Origin: Fimbriimonas sp.
GTDB lineage: Bacteria; Armatimonadota; Fimbriimonadia; Fimbriimonadales; Fimbriimonadaceae
NCBI GenBank assembly: GCA_031292555.1
Contig: JARLGV010000013.1
Span: 1-64,000 of the forward strand
Reading direction: 5' to 3'
Length of the DNA stretch: 64,000 nucleotides
The notes below the pieces were generated by a model. That model was given only the letters and a program-made list of their open reading frames with translations, did not search any database and was not told the origin of the DNA. This document shows, piece after piece, positions 30,636-38,822 of this stretch. A program made the translations under genes and the position numbers. How positions within the stretch are numbered: the first letter of the stretch is position 1; every line of letters starts with the position of its first letter.

Positions 30636-32169
30636 TCCGCAGCGAAACTCCAACGTCGGTGGCATTGTGGTCTCTCGTGGACGTGATGTCCCCACCGTCG
30701 TCATTGAGGTCAACTCCGACTGAGTAGACCCTTTGCTCCTTGGGCCGATAGATCATCGGCTTGCCGCTGAACGGGTCGGCGGGCCATTGCCGCAGGATCG
30801 ACCTGAACGCTTCCCGGGTTGAAGGCAGGGCCCCACCGTGGGTGAAGCGATAAATGCGAGATGCGACAAGAACCGTCGTGGCCCCACGCAAAGCAGCAAT
30901 ATTGAACTGAATCTTCGCTAGTATCGGTTGGATCGTTTGACAGGCCAGAATGGCCCGACCGATAGTGTTGTGCCGCGTGTTCATCTGGATTCGGTAGCCT
31001 AATGCCGAGCGTCCTTTCACGCCGATCCTGGGCAATCCGACCAGCTGACGCTTAACCCACGTATCGTACGACCGGTCACGGTCTGCCCAACTACGTTGAG
31101 CGTTCGCCATCGTCCCGAGCAGATAGTGGGCACACACTTGCACGGTTTCGACAGCGTCGTAAGTTCCGGCGAGGGGAGATACGTCAGCATCCAGACCTGC
31201 GATCGCCTCGTCGCCAACGGGCACGTCACCTGCCCACCGAAAGAACTGATGAAACTGTCGCGAGGCGGAAACCTTGCTGCGAAACGTCTCGATGGGATTC
31301 GAGGCGAGTTCCCGGCAGAACACCAAGTGGAAGTCGGCTCGTAGCGCGCTTGCAGCCCACTCCCCATAGGCCGGCATCGGGAGCAACGCCCGCAAGATAG
31401 ACCTCAAATCGTCAACCGAAACCTTCTGGTCCTTGGCTTCAATGCCGATCGCTCCGACTACAAGGCCGTCAAGGATGTCTTCGGTCATCATGCTCATTTG
31501 ATCGTTGTTGGCCTCACCCATTCTCCGGTCTAGGGAAAGCAGTGTGAGGATCTGATCGATGGTAAGCCGCCCTTGACCATGGCGGCTCAGAACTTCCGTG
31601 CATTGATAGGTCGATTGGAATGCACGGACCAGATCCGTGAGCCAGGGTTTGGTATCAGTCAACGCGTTCTTAGGGTCGCGCCGAAACTGCAAGGGTCCGG
31701 CGCCCAGGATCGCTCTTATCTTCTTGAAGATTGGCGCGCAACGACGCACATATTCCGTTGCGGCGGCGAACCTCTCCAGATCGGGCCGCTTTGAGTGCTT
31801 TCCGTCTTTGTGGAAGACCCACTCCCCGAGTTTCTCGGATCTGTCGGGGTCGACCGAACGGGCGAGCTTGAGGACTTCGTCGAATCGCGCTTGCGCCAAC
31901 AAGTCGGCAGGCGGCTCGGTTCTTATCTCGGCGGGAAGGGCCGCTACAATCTCGGCATACGAAGCACCGTTGATCTTTGGAAAGAGCGCAAACCAAAGGA
32001 AATACGCTACCAGGATAATCGGAAGCCCAATTCCGATCGCAATCCGCAGTCCCCGAAACCGGCGCGCGGTGGCCATGCACCCATTCTACGGCGCGAACGA
32101 ATCGGCTAAGCGACAATCGCCGCGGCTTCTTCCAAGGAAGACCGAGCAGAGCAGTTAGTTAGCCCCGCT
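30510..32169. repeat. 15-bp perfect inverted repeats flanking the 481-aa gene
   Basis: AGCGGGGCTAACTAA (30510-30524) and TTAGTTAGCCCCGCT (32155-32169). Confidence 0.5.
30631..32076 (-). CDS. Membrane-anchored hypothetical protein with pseudopilin-like C-terminus
   Basis: N-terminal TM IAIGIGLPIILVAYFLWFAL; C-terminus GALPSTREAFRSILRQWPADPFSGKPMIYRPKEQRVYSVGVDLNDDGGD; TAGAAT 6 nt upstream of ATG. Confidence 0.65.
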   Translation of the reverse strand: MATARRFRGLRIAIGIGLPIILVAYFLWFALFPKINGASYAEIVAALPAEIRTEPPADLLAQARFDEVLKLARSVDPDRSEKLGEWVFHKDGKHSKRPDLERFAAATEYVRRCAPIFKKIRAILGAGPLQFRRDPKNALTDTKPWLTDLVRAFQSTYQCTEVLSRHGQGRLTIDQILTLLSLDRRMGEANNDQMSMMTEDILDGLVVGAIGIEAKDQKVSVDDLRSILRALLPMPAYGEWAASALRADFHLVFCRELASNPIETFRSKVSASRQFHQFFRWAGDVPVGDEAIAGLDADVSPLAGTYDAVETVQVCAHYLLGTMANAQRSWADRDRSYDTWVKRQLVGLPRIGVKGRSALGYRIQMNTRHNTIGRAILACQTIQPILAKIQFNIAALRGATTVLVASRIYRFTHGGALPSTREAFRSILRQWPADPFSGKPMIYRPKEQRVYSVGVDLNDDGGDITSTRDHNATDVGVSLRS

Positions 32170-32797
32170 TTGGCGTATCAGCCGGTGCAGGATCGCCCAG
32201 AATCGCGCACAGTGGATCCTCGGAAGGGCTGAACTTGATGCCTGTCCCAAGTCCAGGTCCGTGGGCAAAGAGCGAGCCAGTCATGTAGTAGGTTTGCGGT
32301 GGAGCGCCATGCAAGCTGGTTAAGGCGATATTCGTGGCTTGGACAATCGCATCGACAGAAACTGGCAACATGTACTCCAGGCTCGTTATTCGGTTTTCCT
32401 CGGCGAACCCACCATTGAACGAATCGGAATCCTCTTGGTGGGCGTAGCCAAGATGCCCCATCGCAACTTTGAAAGAGGCCAACTCGGCAGTCTCGGTGTG
32501 CGCCTTGAACGAAAGGCTCAACTCGGGAGCGCCCTCCACGAGAGTCAACATCACACCCGTGTACACGTCATCGGTCCAAGAGACCCAAAGCATGTCGTAG
32601 ATGTCTCCGACCAAGAGTCGCTCGATAACCTTCCGAAACTGGTCCCGGTTTGCATCTCTCGGTTTCTTCTTGCGTCCCGAGAACGCCTGGTAGCCATACC
32701 TGCTTCGAAAATAGATCGTCCCGCCTCTGGCCAACAGGGCGGCGACGTATAGTAAGGCGACCAGCATCCCGATGGCGATCAACACCCATATCGACAC
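32159..32797 (-). CDS. Hypothetical protein with N-terminal TM segment
   Basis: 212 aa MSIWVLIAIGMLVALLYVAALLARGG; GTG start with GATAAT 5 nt upstream. Confidence 0.6.
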   Translation of the reverse strand: MSIWVLIAIGMLVALLYVAALLARGGTIYFRSRYGYQAFSGRKKKPRDANRDQFRKVIERLLVGDIYDMLWVSWTDDVYTGVMLTLVEGAPELSLSFKAHTETAELASFKVAMGHLGYAHQEDSDSFNGGFAEENRITSLEYMLPVSVDAIVQATNIALTSLHGAPPQTYYMTGSLFAHGPGLGTGIKFSPSEDPLCAILGDPAPADTPKRG

Positions 32798-32969
32798 ACC
32801 CGATTATCCCTTGAAACAACCAACTGTCTTGGGGTTGCCGTGCCCGGGGCGCTCCGGCGGCCGCCGCCACAGAATTTGGAATTTCATCATCGTCGGAAAA
32901 AAGTTGTCCGTATCCGACCGGCGGCGTTCGTTCCAATGGCGGCCCAGAGCCAAGTAAGGAGAAAACACA

Positions 32970-33866
32970 ATGACAACTACCGCCGATTTCCAGGTCAGCA
33001 TCGCCGTCGCATTATCCCCCGCCGAAGCGTTCGACAAGGTCTGCAGCGTTTCCGCCTGGTGGACAACCGATATCGAAGGGCAGACTCGGGGCGCCAACTC
33101 AAACTTCACGGTTCGATTCGAGGACACTTACGTCGACTTCAACATCACCGAGTTCGTACCAGGCAAGGCGGTGTCTTGGCACGTGACGAACTGCTACATT
33201 CCCTGGTTCGAAGACAAGACCGAATGGACCGGCACGACCGTCCGATTCGACATCTCGCCCACCGACAGCGGGTCCAAGGTGACGCTGACGCACGTCGGAC
33301 TGAAGCCAGAGCTGGAGTGCTTCGAAGGGTGCTCCGCCGGATGGCAGCACCATATCAGTGACAGCCTGCAAAAGCTCATTTCCGAGGGAACAGGCATTCC
33401 CAAAGGCCGCTCGCTACACGTCACGCTCAATGTCCCGACGACGGCGGCCGAAGTGTTCGAGGCGATCTGCCGGGTTCCAGATTGGTGGTCGACCGAATTC
33501 GAGGGGGAAACCCGGTCGAAAGGAGACGTGTTCAAGGTGCGCTTTGCCGGACGCCACATGACTGAGTTCAGAATTGCCGACATGTCACTCGGACAGCGGA
33601 TCGTGTGGGAGGTCACCGACTCCCACCTGGACTGGCTCGACGACCCGACGGAATGGATGGGCACCAAGATCATCTGGGTGATTCAGGAACATGGGGGACC
33701 CGCGCAACTGACGATGACCCACAAAGGACTCGAGCCAGAGAAGGAATGCTACAGCTCTTGCGAGAAGGGTTGGGAATACTTTGTCACGCAAAGCCTCGCA
33801 AGGCTGATCACCGAGGGCAAAGGGCGACCCGGCCTTCCGGTCACGCAAGGAGATACGAATGAGTGA
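32970..33866 (+). CDS. Protein with two tandem SRPBCC (AHSA1/START-like) domains
   Basis: Two homologous halves: AFDKVCSVSAWWTTDIEGQTRG...KLISEGTG and VFEAICRVPDWWSTEFEGETRS...RLITEGKG. Confidence 0.8.
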   Translation: MTTTADFQVSIAVALSPAEAFDKVCSVSAWWTTDIEGQTRGANSNFTVRFEDTYVDFNITEFVPGKAVSWHVTNCYIPWFEDKTEWTGTTVRFDISPTDSGSKVTLTHVGLKPELECFEGCSAGWQHHISDSLQKLISEGTGIPKGRSLHVTLNVPTTAAEVFEAICRVPDWWSTEFEGETRSKGDVFKVRFAGRHMTEFRIADMSLGQRIVWEVTDSHLDWLDDPTEWMGTKIIWVIQEHGGPAQLTMTHKGLEPEKECYSSCEKGWEYFVTQSLARLITEGKGRPGLPVTQGDTNE

Positions 33867-34197
33867 ATTCGCGTTGGTTTATCGCAATGGTGGCGAGAAG
33901 ATGTCCCCCGACGAGATGCAGGCCCACCTCAAGCACTGCCTTGACTGGTTCAAGGATCTGTTGGACAGAGGCATCATCAAGGACCCAGGGGTACCGCTCG
34001 GGCCGTCCGGCAGCGTTGTCGTCGGACGGCAGGGCGTCGTACGCGACGGACCGTTCGCCGAGGCGAAGGACGTGATCTCCGGATTCACGTTGGTCCAAGT
34101 CAAGGATATCGCCGAAGCGATCGAGATCGCCAAATCCTGCCCTGTCGCTCTCACCGGTGGATCCGTCGAAGTGAGGCCCGTCGAAGCCTGTTCCTAG
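33859..34197 (+). CDS. YCII-related (DGPF) protein
   Basis: MSEFALVYRNGGEKMSPDEMQAHL...VVRDGPFAEAKDVISGFTLVQVKD. Confidence 0.9.
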   Translation: MSEFALVYRNGGEKMSPDEMQAHLKHCLDWFKDLLDRGIIKDPGVPLGPSGSVVVGRQGVVRDGPFAEAKDVISGFTLVQVKDIAEAIEIAKSCPVALTGGSVEVRPVEACS

Positions 34198-34206
34198 ATT
34201 GCACCG

Positions 34207-35457
34207 ATGGAACTGCCGGATCACTTCTTCAGGCATGAGTCGGGTCGCATCGTTGCGACCCTCTCAAAGATCTTCGGATTGCAGAATATCGACCTGGTCG
34301 AAGATGCTGTTCAAGATGCGTGCGGCCGAGCCTTGGAAGTATGGAGCCGACGCGGAATGCCGGAGAACCCGTCTGGCTGGCTAATGGCGGCGGCAAAGAA
34401 CCGTGCCGTCGACATTCTTCGTCGCGAACGTCGACTTCGCACGTTCTCGTCCGAATATGGCCGACTCCTGAACAGCGAATGGACGATTGGTTCTCTTGTC
34501 GATGAACTCACCGATCCGGACGCGATCAAATACGACCAGCTCCGTTTGATGTTCTCCTGCGGACATCCAAGATTGCTCGAGGAAGCGCAGGTCGCGATCA
34601 TGCTGCACTACCTCTGCGGCTTTAGCATCAAGGAAGTCGCCCAGGCTTACGTCAGCGGGGTCGCGGCAGTGGACAAGCGCATCACCCGAAGCAAGAAGGT
34701 GCTGGCCTCCTCCGGCACCCTGTTCGACGTAACCCAACGGACCGACTTCGAGGAGCGCCTGCCGGTCGTAAACCGGGCTCTGTACCTACTATTCAATCAG
34801 GGGTACCACGGCGGTTCGCAGGAATCGCCCGTCCAACCCCTGCTCTGCCGCGAGGCGATCCGACTGGTCGGGATGCTACTCGACAACCCCTTTGGCCGAA
34901 CGACTGAGACGTACGCGCTCGCCGCCCTGATGCACTTGCACGCGGCGCGGTTGCCGGCAAAACTGAGTGCGTCTGGCGAATTGACCCTGTTGGCAGACCA
35001 GGATCGCTCGCTTTGGGACCTCGGGCACGTTCAAGCTGGCATGGAACTGCTGGCACGCTCCAGTTCGGGGCAGGCGCTGACTGAGTTTCACATCGAAGCC
35101 CTGATCGCTGGGGTACACGCAAGCGCGGGAGACATTGCGAGCACTGACTGGCGCACGATCGTCGAATTGTACGACGCTCTCCTGCGACTGAACCTATCTC
35201 CCGTCATCGCCCTCAATCGGGCCATCGCGATCTCGCAATCGGAGGGTCCCGAGCGCGGACTGGAAGAGATCGGGCAGATCATCGACGCCGACCGACTTCA
35301 GGGCTATCCGTTCTACTGGGCCGCAATCGGCGAGTTGCAGGCACTTGTCCAGCGTTCGGACGACGCAAAGGAGAGCTTTGAAAGGGCACACGCCGTGGCA
35401 AGGAACCCGGCAGAGCGCGTCCTCATCCAAAGTCGAATCGAGACATTGACCAAGTAA
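34207..35457 (+). CDS. ECF sigma factor of the ECF42/SigJ-like type with C-terminal extension
   Basis: LQNIDLVEDAVQDACGRALEVW, WLMAAAKNRAVDILRRERR, LLFNQGY; directly downstream of a DGPF gene. Confidence 0.9.
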   Translation: MELPDHFFRHESGRIVATLSKIFGLQNIDLVEDAVQDACGRALEVWSRRGMPENPSGWLMAAAKNRAVDILRRERRLRTFSSEYGRLLNSEWTIGSLVDELTDPDAIKYDQLRLMFSCGHPRLLEEAQVAIMLHYLCGFSIKEVAQAYVSGVAAVDKRITRSKKVLASSGTLFDVTQRTDFEERLPVVNRALYLLFNQGYHGGSQESPVQPLLCREAIRLVGMLLDNPFGRTTETYALAALMHLHAARLPAKLSASGELTLLADQDRSLWDLGHVQAGMELLARSSSGQALTEFHIEALIAGVHASAGDIASTDWRTIVELYDALLRLNLSPVIALNRAIAISQSEGPERGLEEIGQIIDADRLQGYPFYWAAIGELQALVQRSDDAKESFERAHAVARNPAERVLIQSRIETLTK

Positions 35458-35501
35458 GCGGTGGATAGGGATGGTTGCCAGATTGCTTTCACACTAAGCA
35501 A

Positions 35502-35513
35502 TTCAACGTTAAA
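35502..35513 (+). promoter_or_regulatory. Candidate LacI-type operator upstream of the GH127-like gene
   Basis: TTCAACGTTAAA, near-palindrome with central CG, similar to sites at 18825 and 23163. Confidence 0.35.
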
Positions 35514-35556
35514 CTATATAGCGCGTCGCATTTCAAGCGGCCCCACTCGAAAAACC

Positions 35557-38412
35557 ATGAGCCAGTCAGCGCCAGACCAGAATCCCACGCTCGTCACTTT
35601 GAATCGCCGCACGTTCCTTATCGGCGCCATGAGCGTCGCATTCACCGCGACGATCGGAAGCGGGATCGCGTTCGGCCTCAATGGAATCGGCCTAAGCAGT
35701 GCTGAAGAGCCGGTGAACCTGGCAAAGGTTGCCAAACCCTCTAGTTCGTATACGTCGGGCGACACTCGAGTCTCCGCCCTAAACGATGGATTCCTGCCCA
35801 GGAACTCGGCCGACGATGAACACGGCTCCTATGGCAACTGGCCGAAAGTGGATACCGAGTGGGTCCAATATGAATGGAGTCAGCCCATTTCAACCAATAA
35901 GGTCGACGTCTATTGGTGGATGGACGGACAAGGCGTGGGCGCCCCAAAATCGTATCGCGTGACCTACTGGAACGGCAGCGTCTTTGTTCCGGTGGAGAGT
36001 GCAAACGGGTTGGGCATCGCCAAAGACACCTTTAACGCCACTACGTTTGATGAGATCCACACAGACAAACTTCGACTAGAGATCGTATCAGACGGAAGGC
36101 TCTCAACCGGCATCCTCGAGTGGAGAGTGTACAGTTCGGGCGCCGTCCCGGTTTTTCCGCCCACCGTGAACGCAGGAGTCGATCGCGCCGTCGTTCTCGG
36201 CGGAAGAACTTATCTCGATGGAAAGGCAGAATGGCTCAAACCCAGTTTGGCCAGCGCCGTTGTGTGGTCCAAAGTATCCGGTCCCGGCCGAGTCAGCTTT
36301 GCCAAAGCGTCCTCGCCTATCACGACCGCGACGTTCTCTACTCCAGGTGAGTACGTTCTGAAGCTTGCTGCGCATGACGGAAACCAGACCGGCGAATCGA
36401 CGATCAAGGTTCGTGCCGAATCCGCCCCGCCCAAAGGACGGCTCGACGTGGTTTACACCAAGAAGTACCGCATCGACAGCCCCCTTTGGAACGCGCGCGC
36501 CAAGGCACTGATCGTCAACTGGATCCCACATTGCATCGATTACTGCGAGCGCACCGATCTTCGAGAAGGACAGGGGGGGATCGACAACTTCATCGAAGCC
36601 GGCAAGGCGCTCCGAGGCGAGCCGCATGCACGCCATAAGGGGTACGTGTTTGCTAACGCATGGGTGCACCAAACGGTTGAAGCGATGTGCATCGCGCTCA
36701 TGGTCGACCCGGCGGATGATCCCGCTATGATCGCCGCCCAGACAAAAATGCGCGCTACGCTGGACAAGTGGATTCCGATCATTCTGGCTGCCCAGGAACC
36801 GGACGGCTATTTGCAGACTGCTTACACTCTTGCCGACCGGCGTTACTGGCCGGAACACTGGTCCCCCGCACAGCGTGGCAACCACGAGGGATACACGGCG
36901 GGATATTTCATCGAATCGGCCATCAACCACTACACGATGACCGACGGCAAAGACCTGCGCCTTTACAACGCCGCGAAGAGGCTCGCCGACTGCTGGACCG
37001 CCCACCTTGGCCCTGGCAAAAAGGACTGGTTCGACGGGCACCAAGAGATGGAGCAAGCTCTGGTCCGGTTTGGCCGGTTCGTCAATGACGTGGAGGGTAA
37101 GGGACGAGGGAACGACTACATCAAGCTTGCCAAGTTCTTGCTCGACTCGCGCAAGGGTGGCCAGGAGTACGATCAGAGTCACCTGCCTCCTTCACGCCAA
37201 TACGAAGCCGTCGGGCACGCTGTACGGGCGACCTATTTCTACTCAGGGATGGCAGACATCGCAGCCGAGACCGGCGATCACGACTACCAAAGCGCTGTGA
37301 TGTCGCTTTGGGACAACATGGTCAACAAGAAGTACTACGTCACCGGCGGAATCGGAAGCGGAGAGACCTCCGAAGGTTTTGGGCCAAACTACTCGCTGCG
37401 CAATGAAGCCTATTGCGAATCATGCTCAAGCTGTGGACTGATTTTCTTTCAGTACAAGCTGAACCTAGCCTATCACGACGCCAAGTATGCCGACCTTTAC
37501 GAGCAAACGATGTACAACGCGTTGCTCGGCTCGACCGACCTCGATGGGCACAACTTCTGCTACACCAACCCACTGATCAACAGCCAACGCACACCTTGGC
37601 ACGTATGCCCTTGCTGCGTGAGCAACATCTCCCGGACGCTTCTCATGATTCCAACTTGGACGTACGTGAAAGGCCGTAACGGTATCTACACGAACCTCTT
37701 TATCGGTAGCCGCATCAATGTGGAGAACGTGGCGGGCACCAACGTGGAAATGGTGCAGAAAACTGACTATCCCTGGAGCGGAGCGATCTCGATCACCGTC
37801 AACCCGGAGCAGTCCAAGCGATTCACAGTATTCGTCCGGATTCCCAATCGAACGACAAGTCAGCTATACACGGAAACCCCAGAAGTTAGGGGCGTCAAGA
37901 GCTTTAGGGTCAATGGCGAGGCAGTTGATCCACGAATCGAGAAGGGATATGCCGTGATTAATCGGCAATGGCGCGCCGGCGACCGCATCGAGCTAGAACT
38001 GCCTATGGAGCCGCAAAGGATCTCGGCAAACAGCCTCGTCAAAGCGGACAACGGTAAGGTGGCGCTAAGATATGGCCCGCTCATCTATAACGTCGAACGC
38101 GCCGACCAGTCCAGTCTCGAGCAGCCCCTCGGTCCAGAGCCGCTCAAGGCGAAGTGGCGGGACGACCTTCTTGGCGGCGTGATGGCCATCACCGGCAAAT
38201 GGAAAGACGGAAGCACCATGTTGGCCGTGCCCAATTACGCGAGAATGAACCGACTCGAGCCAACACCTACACCCCAAGCCGGCGGCGATCCCAACGTAAA
38301 CTACGCACCGGGCGCCGCTGGAGGCTCAGCCCCAGGAAGCCAAGCCTCCACGCGCCGGCGTAGACTCAATCGCGGAGTTCAGTCGGAGGTTTGGATGTTC
38401 GACGCAGTCTAG
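35557..38412 (+). CDS. GH127/GH146-like beta-L-arabinofuranosidase with Tat-like signal and N-terminal discoidin/Ig-like region
   Basis: LNRRTFLIGAMSVAF twin-arginine motif; NEAYCESCSSCGLIFF and WHVCPCCVSNISRTL (Zn/nucleophile cysteines); ATG start at 35557. Confidence 0.85.
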   Translation: MSQSAPDQNPTLVTLNRRTFLIGAMSVAFTATIGSGIAFGLNGIGLSSAEEPVNLAKVAKPSSSYTSGDTRVSALNDGFLPRNSADDEHGSYGNWPKVDTEWVQYEWSQPISTNKVDVYWWMDGQGVGAPKSYRVTYWNGSVFVPVESANGLGIAKDTFNATTFDEIHTDKLRLEIVSDGRLSTGILEWRVYSSGAVPVFPPTVNAGVDRAVVLGGRTYLDGKAEWLKPSLASAVVWSKVSGPGRVSFAKASSPITTATFSTPGEYVLKLAAHDGNQTGESTIKVRAESAPPKGRLDVVYTKKYRIDSPLWNARAKALIVNWIPHCIDYCERTDLREGQGGIDNFIEAGKALRGEPHARHKGYVFANAWVHQTVEAMCIALMVDPADDPAMIAAQTKMRATLDKWIPIILAAQEPDGYLQTAYTLADRRYWPEHWSPAQRGNHEGYTAGYFIESAINHYTMTDGKDLRLYNAAKRLADCWTAHLGPGKKDWFDGHQEMEQALVRFGRFVNDVEGKGRGNDYIKLAKFLLDSRKGGQEYDQSHLPPSRQYEAVGHAVRATYFYSGMADIAAETGDHDYQSAVMSLWDNMVNKKYYVTGGIGSGETSEGFGPNYSLRNEAYCESCSSCGLIFFQYKLNLAYHDAKYADLYEQTMYNALLGSTDLDGHNFCYTNPLINSQRTPWHVCPCCVSNISRTLLMIPTWTYVKGRNGIYTNLFIGSRINVENVAGTNVEMVQKTDYPWSGAISITVNPEQSKRFTVFVRIPNRTTSQLYTETPEVRGVKSFRVNGEAVDPRIEKGYAVINRQWRAGDRIELELPMEPQRISANSLVKADNGKVALRYGPLIYNVERADQSSLEQPLGPEPLKAKWRDDLLGGVMAITGKWKDGSTMLAVPNYARMNRLEPTPTPQAGGDPNVNYAPGAAGGSAPGSQASTRRRRLNRGVQSEVWMFDAV

Positions 38413-38540
38413 TGCCTGGATGGCGAAAGCGGTGCTAAGTAACCGCGAGTGCCCTTGCCAAGCAATGGAACCAAGCCAAAGCACCGCTCGTCTAGGAGAT
38501 TCCGCGATCGCCTTTGCAGAGTCGTGCCGTATGTGGAGTC

Positions 38541-38672
38541 TTACTTGCCGCCCTTTTTGGGCTCAATCCCCTTCGGGGGAATCGGTTCGCGGCTGGCAGC
38601 GTCTTTATTCGACTTTGCCTTATGCTTGTCTGCATTGCCTGATGAGTTCTTCTTTGGTTTCTTGTCGCCCAT
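38541..38672 (-). CDS. 43-aa lysine-rich small protein (not in the supplied ORF track)
   Basis: Manual translation: MGDKKPKKNSSGNADKHKAKSNKDAASREPIPPKGIEPKKGGK*; strongly biased Lys/Asn/Pro composition. Confidence 0.55.
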   Translation of the reverse strand: MGDKKPKKNSSGNADKHKAKSNKDAASREPIPPKGIEPKKGGK

Positions 38673-38822
38673 GTGTTTCTCGAACGTTCCACTACATCAT
38701 GGGGGTTTTGCGGCGTTTCTAGTTGCGGCCATCGTAGGAAAGACCGAAAGCCGCCCCAAATTCCAAGTCAGGCAATCGACCCCCGCGCCATAGGCTCAGA
38801 GCACAGGTTGAATTCGTGCCGC

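Noticed and set aside
36103-37182. 359-aa minus-strand ORF
   Set aside because: Opposite the GH127-like CDS, which has conserved catalytic motifs.
38429-38487. GCGGTGCT...AGCACCGC inverted repeat after GH127
   Set aside because: 8-bp arms separated by over 40 nt; could be chance and has no terminator features.
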